Assembly: GCA_903842025.1 (NCBI GenBank)
Contig: CAIMKX010000038.1
Coordinates: forward strand, 1-50,524
Length of the DNA stretch: 50,524 nt
Source of the DNA: an uncultured bacterium
Lineage (GTDB): Bacteria; Patescibacteriota; Minisyncoccia; Phycocordibacterales; PALSA-1337
Direction: 5' to 3'
Below the pieces are notes generated by a model. The model was not told where the DNA came from, did no database searches, and worked only from the letters and a program-made list of their open reading frames with translations. The first letter of the stretch is position 1, and each line of letters starts with the position of its first letter. Shown piece after piece: positions 8,623 to 14,836 of this stretch. Both the position numbers and the translations under genes were made by a program.

Positions 8623-10100
8623 AAATCAACAATGAAAAAGGCGACATCCTGATCTCGGTCATTATCTTCGCGGCAATAGCCGTGACGGTCATAGTCGGCC
8701 TGACCAATTGGGGGGCGGCCATGCTTTCGGGGATCCGCAATGTGGCGGCGCGGGAGCAAGCCCTGCAGATCGCCGAAGCTGGCGTCGATTATTACCAATG
8801 GCATTTGGCCATAGCTCCGACTGACTACAAGGACAGCACGACAACACCGGGTCCGTATATTCACCAATTCTACGACAAGGACGGCAATCTGCTGGGGAAC
8901 TATTCCTTGACCATAATGCCGCCGCCGACCGGATCGACTGTCGTGACCATAAGATCGGTAGGAACATTGGCGACTTCAAGCATTTCAAGGACGGTGGAGG
9001 AAACTTTGGCCATACCGTCATTGGCGAAATACGCCGTTGTCGCCAACGATAATATGCGCTTCGGGGAAGGAACCGAGGTTTTCGGTCCGATTCAGGCCAA
9101 TGGCGGGATCCATTTTGACGGTGTAGCCCACAATCTTATTTCCAGCGCCCAAAATACGTATACAGATCCTGATGATGGGAGCAATCAATGGGGAGTCTAT
9201 ACGACATTGGGCACGGACGATCCGCACCCGAATACTCCCGTCAATAACAGACCGGACGTCTTTATGGCCGGGAGACAGTTTCCTGTGCCGGCTTCAAACT
9301 TTGTCGGTCTGACGGCCGGCCTGACGACTCTGCAGAATCTGGCTCAGCCGGCGGCCGGCGGCAAGGAATGGACATCCTCCGGCGCCAAGGGTTATCACAT
9401 AGTGTTCAAAGTCACGGGCGGAGTGACAAGCTATGACATATACAAAGTAAACGCCCTGCAGGATCCGCCGACGGCGGGCTCGCCGGATTGCGGTGACGAT
9501 GCCACAGCAAGAACTCAAGTAAACGGTCCCCAGTATTATCAGTGGGGCACTTGGAGTATCAAGACGCCGGTTTCTTCAAACCAAACTCTGATCGGCAATT
9601 ATCCGATACCTTCAAACGGCGTGATCTTTGTCGACGATCATGTCTGGGTAGACGGACAGATCAATGATGCACGGGTGACTATTGTAGCCGGTCTTATCGG
9701 CAATACTGATCCGACAAAAAACGCCAATATAACGGTCAACAGCGATCTTCTTTACACGAATTATGACGGATCGGACGTTATCGGGCTCATAGCCCAAGGC
9801 AATGTCAATGTCGGAATGCTGAGCGATGACAATCTGCAGATCGATGGCGCTTTGGTGGCCGAGAAAGGCCGTGTTGGCAGATTCTATTACAATACAAATT
9901 GCACAAATTCCAGCCGCAATTCGTTGACGCTGAACGGAATGATTGCCACTTATGTCCGATACGGTTTCGCTTATACCGATAATACTGGTTATGTTACCCG
10001 TATCATCAACTATGACGCTGATCTTCTCTACGCTCCTCCTCCATCATTTCCTCAAGCAACCACTCAGTATCAAGTTATTTCTTGGAAACAGATCCAATGA
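8619..10100 (+). CDS. Pilus-associated membrane-anchored protein, PilX-like
   Basis: 493 residues. The N-terminus (EKGDILISVIIFAAIAVTVIVGL) is a hydrophobic helix of the PilX/GspK kind without a strict G-F-T-L-I-E motif. It is followed by REQALQIAEAGVDYYQWHL, a pattern common in PilX-type minor pilins. The remaining 420 residues are exported, glycine/asparagine rich and probably beta-structured, with an acidic patch (TYTDPDDGSNQWG). It overlaps the previous prepilin gene by 4 nt and ends the pilus gene run. The exact function is unknown; a minor pilin or pilus-tip component is the best guess. Confidence 0.7.
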   Translation: MKINNEKGDILISVIIFAAIAVTVIVGLTNWGAAMLSGIRNVAAREQALQIAEAGVDYYQWHLAIAPTDYKDSTTTPGPYIHQFYDKDGNLLGNYSLTIMPPPTGSTVVTIRSVGTLATSSISRTVEETLAIPSLAKYAVVANDNMRFGEGTEVFGPIQANGGIHFDGVAHNLISSAQNTYTDPDDGSNQWGVYTTLGTDDPHPNTPVNNRPDVFMAGRQFPVPASNFVGLTAGLTTLQNLAQPAAGGKEWTSSGAKGYHIVFKVTGGVTSYDIYKVNALQDPPTAGSPDCGDDATARTQVNGPQYYQWGTWSIKTPVSSNQTLIGNYPIPSNGVIFVDDHVWVDGQINDARVTIVAGLIGNTDPTKNANITVNSDLLYTNYDGSDVIGLIAQGNVNVGMLSDDNLQIDGALVAEKGRVGRFYYNTNCTNSSRNSLTLNGMIATYVRYGFAYTDNTGYVTRIINYDADLLYAPPPSFPQATTQYQVISWKQIQ

Positions 10101-10144
10101 GTTGCGTGGTCGGCACTGTCTGTCGCTTTTCTCCGCTCATTTGG

Positions 10145-10150
10145 TAGAAT
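10145..10150 (+). promoter_or_regulatory. tpiA -10 box
   Basis: TAGAAT ends 9 nt before the tpiA start codon, predicting a leaderless or near-leaderless message. No strong -35 box is seen. Confidence 0.45.
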
Positions 10151-10159
10151 AATGCCTGT

Positions 10160-10927
10160 ATGAACAAAAAAATAATCATCGGCAACTGGAAGATGAATCC
10201 GGAGACCTTGGAGGAAGCCAAAAGTATTGCCGCAAAGGTTCGACAAGTTTCGAGTGATCTCAAGCATATGAGCACGGTCGTTTGCCCACCGTTTGTTTTT
10301 ATAAATTCTTGCACGCCGAAGATCGGTTCGAAAAACTTCCAAATCGGCGCCCAAAGCGTTTCTTTTGAGGAAAACGGGCCTTTTACCGGCCAAGTCAGCG
10401 CTAGCATGCTCAAGGATCTTGGTGTTGAATACGTGATCGTCGGACATTCAGAAGAAAGGCTTCGCGGAGACACCAACGGAACAGTGTCAAAGAAGATCGC
10501 CGCCATCTTAAATTCCGGGCTTTCCCCGGTCGTCTGCATCGGGGAAGCGGTCAGGGACAATGAAACCGGTTCGCATTTCGAATTCATCCGCAATCAGATG
10601 AAAGAGACTTTTGCCGATATTCCGAAGAATTCCGCGAGCGACATCATCGTTGCCTACGAGCCGCTCTGGGCGATCGGAGCCAAGGAGGTGATGCGTCCGG
10701 AGTTGATCTATGAGATGGTCTTGTTCGTCAAGAAGACCTTTGCCGATATTTTCGGCAATGATGCGGTCAAGAAAGTCCGGGTTCTCTACGGCGGATCGGT
10801 CAATTCCAACAATGCTTTTGACATCGTGAAGACCGGACAGGTTGATGGTTTGCTAGTGGGAAGGGAGAGCGTGAGCATTGTTGGTTTTACGGAACTTTTG
10901 AAGACCGTTGATGTTATTGAACCCTAA
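10160..10927 (+). CDS. tpiA: Triosephosphate isomerase
   Basis: 255 residues, the normal TIM length. The motifs are in order: GNWKMNP near the start (catalytic Lys), VIVGHSEER with the catalytic His (about 96), VAYEPLWAIG with the catalytic Glu (about 169), and YGGSVN with the phosphate-binding glycines near the C-terminus. It interconverts dihydroxyacetone phosphate and glyceraldehyde 3-phosphate in glycolysis. pgk follows in the same direction across a perfect long inverted repeat. The last codon and stop (CCC TAA) lie inside that repeat, so the native C-terminus may have been replaced when it inserted. Confidence 0.97.
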   Translation: MNKKIIIGNWKMNPETLEEAKSIAAKVRQVSSDLKHMSTVVCPPFVFINSCTPKIGSKNFQIGAQSVSFEENGPFTGQVSASMLKDLGVEYVIVGHSEERLRGDTNGTVSKKIAAILNSGLSPVVCIGEAVRDNETGSHFEFIRNQMKETFADIPKNSASDIIVAYEPLWAIGAKEVMRPELIYEMVLFVKKTFADIFGNDAVKKVRVLYGGSVNSNNAFDIVKTGQVDGLLVGRESVSIVGFTELLKTVDVIEP

Positions 10928-11040
10928 TTCTGGCGCTTTCCTGATTTGAGTCGAGGACCTGCGACCAGCCCGCACGACTAAATTGTAAAATAGTGCGGGC
11001 GCCCGCAGACCAAATCAGGAAAGCGCCAGAATTAGGGTTC
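10919..11040 (+). repeat. 122-bp miniature inverted-repeat element between tpiA and pgk
   Basis: Perfect 30-bp terminal inverted repeats occupy 10919-10948 and 11011-11040 (left arm begins GAACCCTAATTCTGGCGC). A nested perfect 8-bp hairpin lies in the middle (GCCCGCAC ... GTGCGGGC). The left arm contains the tpiA stop codon. No poly-T run follows, so this is better explained as a MITE-like element than as a simple terminator, although the RNA would form a very strong stem. Confidence 0.85.
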
Positions 11041-11074
11041 GTACAATGAATAATTTATCAAGTTCATAAACAAA

Positions 11075-12190
11075 ATGAAAACACTCAAAGACATAGAATT
11101 TCTGGACGGGGTGAAAATATTGGTCAGGGCCGACTTCAACGTCCCCATCAAGAACGGCAAGGTCGTCGACGATTACCGGATCAGGATGGCTTTGCCGACC
11201 ATTAATCATCTTCTTGAGAAGAAAGCCAAAGTGATCCTGATGAGTCATTTGGAAGCCAATGACGGCGAAAATCCTTCACTTTTGCCGGTGGCTGACCGTC
11301 TGAAAGAGCTTGGTGTAGAGGTGATTTTCATAAAAGACTATAAGAAAGTTTCAAGTATTATAGAATCCGGCAATGGCTGTTTCCTGTTGGAAAACCTTAG
11401 ATTCTTCGACGGCGAAAAGGCCAATGACACTCAATTTGCCAAAGAATTGGCTTCATTTGGCGACATCTATGTCAATGAAGCTTTTTCCTGTTGTCACCGC
11501 AAGCACGCCTCTATTGTGGGCGTTCCCAAATTCCTGCCAAATTATGCCGGTTTACAATTGGAGAATGAGATCACCCATCTTTCCAAAGCCTTCAATCCGC
11601 CTCGACCATTCATCTTCATCCTTGGCGGCGCCAAGTTCGAGACAAAATTGCCTCTTCTTGAGAAATTCATGGACATTGCCGATCAAATCTTTGTTGGCGG
11701 AGCTTTGGCCACGGATTTCTTCAAGGAAAAAGGTTATGAGGTCGGCAAATCTTTGGTTTCAGAAGGCGATTTCAAACTCTCGCGTTTTGTTCACAGTCCA
11801 AAACTGTTTTTGCCGATCGACATTATGACGGAGAGCAAGGAGGTTAAAGCCGTGGATGCTTTGAATCCAACCGATAATTCCATGGATTGCGGTCCGGCTA
11901 CAGCCAAGCTTCTGCGGGAAAGGATCAATGGCGCAAAATTCATCCTTTGGAACGGTCCGCTCGGCATTTATGAGGGTGGTTTCAAGCGCTCAACCCTTGA
12001 GTTGGCACAGATTATCGCCGAAGCGACAGCCAATGGCGCAGAATCCATCCTTGGCGGGGGAGACACTTTGGCGGCGATCGAGGAATTGCATCTTCAGGAG
12101 CAAGTCACCTTCATGTCGACCGGCGGCGGCGCTATGCTCGAATTTTTGGCGCAAGGAAGTTTGCCGGGGATCGAGGCGCTGGAGAAATAG
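11075..12190 (+). CDS. pgk: Phosphoglycerate kinase
   Basis: 371 residues, a little shorter than the usual 390-400. N-domain substrate site: VLVRADFNVPIKNGKVVDDYRI, then the region EAFSCCHRKHASIVGVP. C-domain: FILGGAKFETKLPLLEKF, FVGGALATDFF and the nucleotide loop LGGGDTLAAIEE with STGGGAMLEFLA near the end. It makes ATP from 1,3-bisphosphoglycerate. It follows tpiA in the same direction. A 245-bp inverted-repeat element begins within a few bases of its stop codon. Confidence 0.97.
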   Translation: MKTLKDIEFLDGVKILVRADFNVPIKNGKVVDDYRIRMALPTINHLLEKKAKVILMSHLEANDGENPSLLPVADRLKELGVEVIFIKDYKKVSSIIESGNGCFLLENLRFFDGEKANDTQFAKELASFGDIYVNEAFSCCHRKHASIVGVPKFLPNYAGLQLENEITHLSKAFNPPRPFIFILGGAKFETKLPLLEKFMDIADQIFVGGALATDFFKEKGYEVGKSLVSEGDFKLSRFVHSPKLFLPIDIMTESKEVKAVDALNPTDNSMDCGPATAKLLRERINGAKFILWNGPLGIYEGGFKRSTLELAQIIAEATANGAESILGGGDTLAAIEELHLQEQVTFMSTGGGAMLEFLAQGSLPGIEALEK

Positions 12191-12195
12191 GGTGT

Positions 12196-12440
12196 TAAAA
12201 AATCCCCCGTCCTTCAGTCGCTTCGCTCCTTCAGGACACCCCCTTTTTCAAAGGGGGGATCCACCAACATATAGCTATTGTAATACAGATCATCATAGTC
12301 TAATTACTTTCTGGATTAAGGATTAAACACAAAGAGTTCTTTGAGCCAGGGCGAGTTATATTAAAAAAGTGGTTCGATGGAGGATCCCCCTTTGAAAAAG
12401 GGGGTGGACCGAGGCGTAAGCCGAGGGACGGGGGATTTTT
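12196..12440 (+). repeat. About 245-bp inverted-repeat element
   Basis: The left arm (12198-12262) has two blocks, AAAAATCCCCCGTCC and CACCCCCTTTTTC. Their complements appear in the right arm (12382-12440) as GAAAAAGGGGGTG and GGACGGGGGATTTTT in mirrored order. The arms differ by a single extra G and a less conserved middle. The centre (about 12265-12380) is AT-rich and non-coding. The right edge supplies the stop codon of the minus-strand HIT gene. It looks like a MITE; no gene lies inside. Confidence 0.75.
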
Positions 12441-12798
12441 AAAGTGCCTTCACGATCTTTCCCCTATTCGTCTCAAAATCATTTTTGTTACCCTTGGCCT
12501 CATTGGAAGGATAGACCCAGACGTGAGCGTGAGGAACTTCTTCGCCGACTATTTTACTAAGGACTTGTTCCTGACCAAAAGCTTTTCTCTGGGCATTGGC
12601 GATCTTTGCCACAACCTCGAAATATTGACCAATGTTCTTTACATCCCAAACCCAGCGGTAATGCTTCTTGGGAATGACTATGGTGTGACCGGGGGAGAGG
12701 GGGCGAATGTCGAGGAAGGCCAGGAAGTTCTCGTCTTCATAGACGACATTGGCAGGAATTTCTTTGGCAACTATTTTGCAGAAGATGCAGGAGGGCAT
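12439..12798 (-). CDS. HIT-family (histidine triad) nucleotide-binding protein
   Basis: 119 residues. N-terminal zinc-type motif CIFCKIVAKEIPANVVYEDE, then FLDIRPLSPGHTIVIPKKHY, and the triad region VPHAHVWVYPS near the C-terminus. HIT proteins hydrolyse the phosphoramidate or anhydride bond of nucleotide conjugates. The usual triad is H-x-H-x-H-x-x; here it reads H-A-H-V-W-V-Y. The first two histidines, including the nucleophile position, are kept and the third is Trp. The stop lies on the edge of a repeat element. hepT starts 4 nt away upstream in the same direction. Confidence 0.88.
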   Translation of the reverse strand: MPSCIFCKIVAKEIPANVVYEDENFLAFLDIRPLSPGHTIVIPKKHYRWVWDVKNIGQYFEVVAKIANAQRKAFGQEQVLSKIVGEEVPHAHVWVYPSNEAKGNKNDFETNRGKIVKAL

Positions 12799-12801
12799 GT
12801 T

Positions 12802-13233
12802 TTATGAGGATTTCCTTGAAGCCAGATACCCTCTTATTATCCGAATGTAATTTTCATAAAGCGGAATAAAGTCTTTAGCAGATTTGTAGAAAATAAAGTT
12901 ATCCTCATCGAAATCATATTCATGAGTCAAAATATTCCGCAGATTTGAACTTCTTAGGAAGTCCGGCAGAGATTTTTCTTCCAATATTTTCAACTCCGCC
13001 ATTTTTCTGAAAGATTCTTTGTAAGTATCAGGTATTTGCACTTTCATATCGGCGATAATTTGCGCATTTATGTCGCTTGCCAATTCTATAACAAGCTGAA
13101 AATTTCTCTCGGCTGACCGAACATTCCTAAAGGCCGATTTGAATTCCGTAAAAGAGACGCCAAGAATCTCTTGTAATTCCTCAAGCAACCCTGACATCTG
13201 TTCGATCTTTTTTATAATGATGTTACTAAGCAT
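12802..13233 (-). CDS. hepT: HepT-type HEPN toxin (DUF86)
   Basis: 143 residues, mostly helical. It carries the DUF86/HEPN helix FRNVRSAERNFQLVIELASD and the diagnostic R-x4-H-x-Y motif as RNILTHEY. In this family the motif is the RNase active site, and the tyrosine is AMPylated by the partner MntA. The gene overlaps the upstream nucleotidyltransferase gene by 8 nt in the same direction, the standard arrangement of the HepT-MntA toxin-antitoxin. It sits directly before DGR1, on the opposite strand. Confidence 0.85.
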   Translation of the reverse strand: MLSNIIIKKIEQMSGLLEELQEILGVSFTEFKSAFRNVRSAERNFQLVIELASDINAQIIADMKVQIPDTYKESFRKMAELKILEEKSLPDFLRSSNLRNILTHEYDFDEDNFIFYKSAKDFIPLYENYIRIIRGYLASRKSS

Positions 13234-13582
13234 ATTTTTTCATGATTACCTGTTCGCGCAGACGGCGAAATTTGGCGGTGTCGACGTACTCTTTGAAGGC
13301 TCTGACTTTGAATCGGATGAAGTCGGTATAGTTTCCGTCAATAAGCTTCCCATCGCGCGCCACTTCAAATTTTAGCATAGGCGAGGCTGTGGAAAGGTCT
13401 ACCAGGTCGATCTTGTCTTCATTGATCTTGAGTTTTTCCGATATGAATTCCGCTAAATCTGTTCTTTCAGAAAGCGAAAGGGGATTTTCCTTGAGAACGC
13501 CGAAATCAAAGTCGGACATAGTGTTAGCCTGACCCTTGACCTGCGAACCGAAGGCGATGATGAGAGGGCTTTTCATGGGCAT
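13226..13582 (-). CDS. mntA: MntA-type minimal nucleotidyltransferase antitoxin
   Basis: 118 residues with the nucleotidyltransferase signature G-S-x10-D-x-D (GSQVKGQANTMSDFDFGV), followed by the third acidic strand KIDLVDLSTASP. MntA antitoxins neutralise HepT by transferring AMP to the tyrosine of its R-x4-H-x-Y motif. The alternative start MKSPLII, two codons inside, is equally possible. It is first in a two-gene unit with hepT. Its start faces the DGR1 target promoter across a 160-bp intergenic space, so the two are divergent. Confidence 0.85.
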   Translation of the reverse strand: MPMKSPLIIAFGSQVKGQANTMSDFDFGVLKENPLSLSERTDLAEFISEKLKINEDKIDLVDLSTASPMLKFEVARDGKLIDGNYTDFIRFKVRAFKEYVDTAKFRRLREQVIMKKYA

Positions 13583-13612
13583 AATATAGCAGATTTTGAC
13601 TATGTATTACTA

Positions 13613-13641
13613 TTGACATTTTTTACTAGTGGTAGTATAAT
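13613..13641 (+). promoter_or_regulatory. Consensus sigma70 promoter of the DGR1 target
   Basis: TTGACA (13613-13618), 17-bp spacer, TATAAT (13636-13641): a perfect -35/-10 pair. Predicted transcription start is near 13648. It is much stronger on paper than the leaderless promoters elsewhere in the window. Confidence 0.85.
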
Positions 13642-13647
13642 ACAGAC

Positions 13648-13742
13648 AGTTCTTTGATACCAAATTTGCGAACATCGCCATAGCGGAAAGCGGCTCAATA
13701 AATGGGCCATTCTCCGCTATGGCGATAAGGTAGCCCTCTAGT
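13648..13742 (+). ncRNA. Structured 5' leader of the DGR1 target: boxA-like element plus hairpin
   Basis: Transcription is predicted to begin at or next to AGTTCTTTGATA (13648-13659), which resembles the rRNA antitermination boxA of Firmicutes (TGTTCTTTGAAA, 10 of 12). A perfect 14-bp stem follows: ATCGCCATAGCGGA (13674-13687) with TCCGCTATGGCGAT (13713-13726). The 25-nt loop holds an inner GGC/GCC pairing. The same order and sequence pattern recurs in front of the DGR2 target (42994-43069) with compensatory changes in the stem. The function is unknown; an antitermination or translation-control leader is inferred. Confidence 0.75.
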
Positions 13743-14357
13743 ATGTCGAAAACAAAAAAGCTGACTTCACTGTCGGCTATGAAAGGAAAACTGACCATGG
13801 ATTCCATGCTCAGCAGAACGCTCCGCGAATTCACAACCGGACCGCTCAATCAGCTCATTGTGAACCTCGGCGGCCAGGACGGCAGTCAATGGGAAGAAGA
13901 GCTCAAGCGGTTTCTCCGCAAAGAGCCTTGCTGGGTAGCGACTGTTCTCCAGCGCTTGATCGCCACAGGCAAATACGATTGGATCAATCCCGGCATCACG
14001 CAAAAGAACTTTCCTGTGCCCGAGAATTTTGTTCTCGGTGAGGATCCCAAAGTCTTCCATTTCAATCGCGGTATCTCATCAGAGGATGTGATTAAAGAAA
14101 TGGACAAGGAAGGCTATAGTCTGGCTATGATCTGGGATCTTTTGGACTACGGAGCCAAAAATCCCGAAGAGCAACGGAAGTATCCCATCGTCGGTCTTGG
14201 CTCCGTTGGCGAGGTCGATGGCGACCGCGACGTTCCGTTCCTCGGCAGGCACGATTCCGAGCGCGGCCTGGACCTCACTTGGTGGGACTTTGACTGGCTT
14301 GCCCGCTGCCGTTTCCTCGGCGTTCGCAAAAAGGTCTCTCAGGCCTCGGCTTCTTGA
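13743..14357 (+). CDS. DGR1 variable target protein (C-type-lectin-like variable C-terminus)
   Basis: 204 residues with no signal peptide or membrane segment, so probably cytoplasmic. The N-terminal 150 residues are of unknown family and mostly helical. The C-terminal segment from residue 153 (GSVGEV ... WWDFDW ... RFLGVR) has the W-W and RFLGVR features of DGR target domains with a formylglycine-enzyme/C-type-lectin fold. That segment is the VR. Compared with the TR-encoded version, 15 residues differ, all at codons with template adenines, mostly Asn to Asp, Gly, Thr, Phe, Leu, Arg or His. It is preceded by a strong promoter and structured leader and followed by an 11-bp hairpin. Confidence 0.9.
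   Translation: MSKTKKLTSLSAMKGKLTMDSMLSRTLREFTTGPLNQLIVNLGGQDGSQWEEELKRFLRKEPCWVATVLQRLIATGKYDWINPGITQKNFPVPENFVLGEDPKVFHFNRGISSEDVIKEMDKEGYSLAMIWDLLDYGAKNPEEQRKYPIVGLGSVGEVDGDRDVPFLGRHDSERGLDLTWWDFDWLARCRFLGVRKKVSQASAS
14199..14329 (+). repeat. DGR1 variable repeat (VR1)
   Basis: Aligns without gaps to TR1 (14706-14836) over 131 columns. There are 19 mismatches, all at adenines of TR1 (11 to G, 4 to T, 4 to C), out of 33 adenines. The 3' end, from CGTTTCCTCGG to TTCGCAA, is invariant and would act as the initiation-of-mutagenic-homing part. Homology stops right after it. Confidence 0.97.
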
Positions 14358-14404
14358 TCCTTTGGACAGTCCTTTGTCCCTTGGAATCTTGGACTCTTGG
14401 TCCA

Positions 14405-14440
14405 CGGCGTGTGAAGAAATTCACACGCCGTTTCTCATTT
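14405..14440 (+). terminator. Hairpin after the DGR1 target: terminator and/or DGR target-recognition hairpin
   Basis: CGGCGTGTGAA (14405-14415), loop GAAA, TTCACACGCCG (14420-14430): a perfect 11-bp stem, then TTTCTCATTT. It fits an intrinsic terminator. It also fits the stem with a GRNA tetraloop that was shown in BPP-1-type DGRs to mark the VR for homing. It lies 75 nt after the end of VR1. Confidence 0.75.
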
Positions 14441-14475
14441 AGCAATGACTTGCTTGTGCATTACGATTTTTAATA

Positions 14476-14481
14476 TATAAT
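14476..14481 (+). promoter_or_regulatory. Putative -10 box of the TR1 RNA
   Basis: TATAAT within TTTTTAATATATAATG, just after the target terminator and about 25 nt before the first conserved block (GGTCA) of the TR upstream RNA. The -35 region is weak (TTGTGC at 16-bp spacing). It suggests that TR RNA can be made separately from the target mRNA. Confidence 0.5.
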
Positions 14482-14705
14482 GTCCACGACAAGTGAAAAA
14501 TCTAAGGTCACGGCTTTAGGTAATTTGTCCGCAACCCATACGGTGAGAGTCCGGATGATTACGGTTGTCCAGAGAGTATCATATGGTTGACCAAAAAATC
14601 AGAGACAGTTGGTGTGAGAAGCTATGTGATGTATTAAGATCACAGATTCGATACAGCCTGAGCGAAGCTATCGGCAGGCAGTGGCATGGACTGCTTCTCG
14701 CACAA

Positions 14706-14836
14706 GGCTCCGTTGGCAAGGTCAATGGCAACCGCAACGTTCCGTACCTCGACAGGAACGATTCCAAGCGCAACCTGAACCTCAATTGGTGGGACAATGA
14801 CTGGAATGCCAACTACCGTTTCCTCGGCGTTCGCAA
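14706..14836 (+). repeat. DGR1 template repeat (TR1)
   Basis: 131 bp, non-coding template with 33 adenines concentrated in AAC/AAT codon positions (it would read NVPYLDRNDSKRNLNLNWW). This is the usual TR design, in which mutagenised AAY codons cannot become stop codons. Matches VR1 at every non-adenine position. The avd stop codon on the other strand begins at the base after the TR end. Confidence 0.97.

Noticed and set aside
12329-12345. A further boxA-like GAGTTCTTTGAG
   Set aside because: It lies inside an inverted-repeat element, has no promoter in front and no hairpin of the DGR type after it. It is also part of a short chance palindrome (CAAAGAGTTCTTTG).
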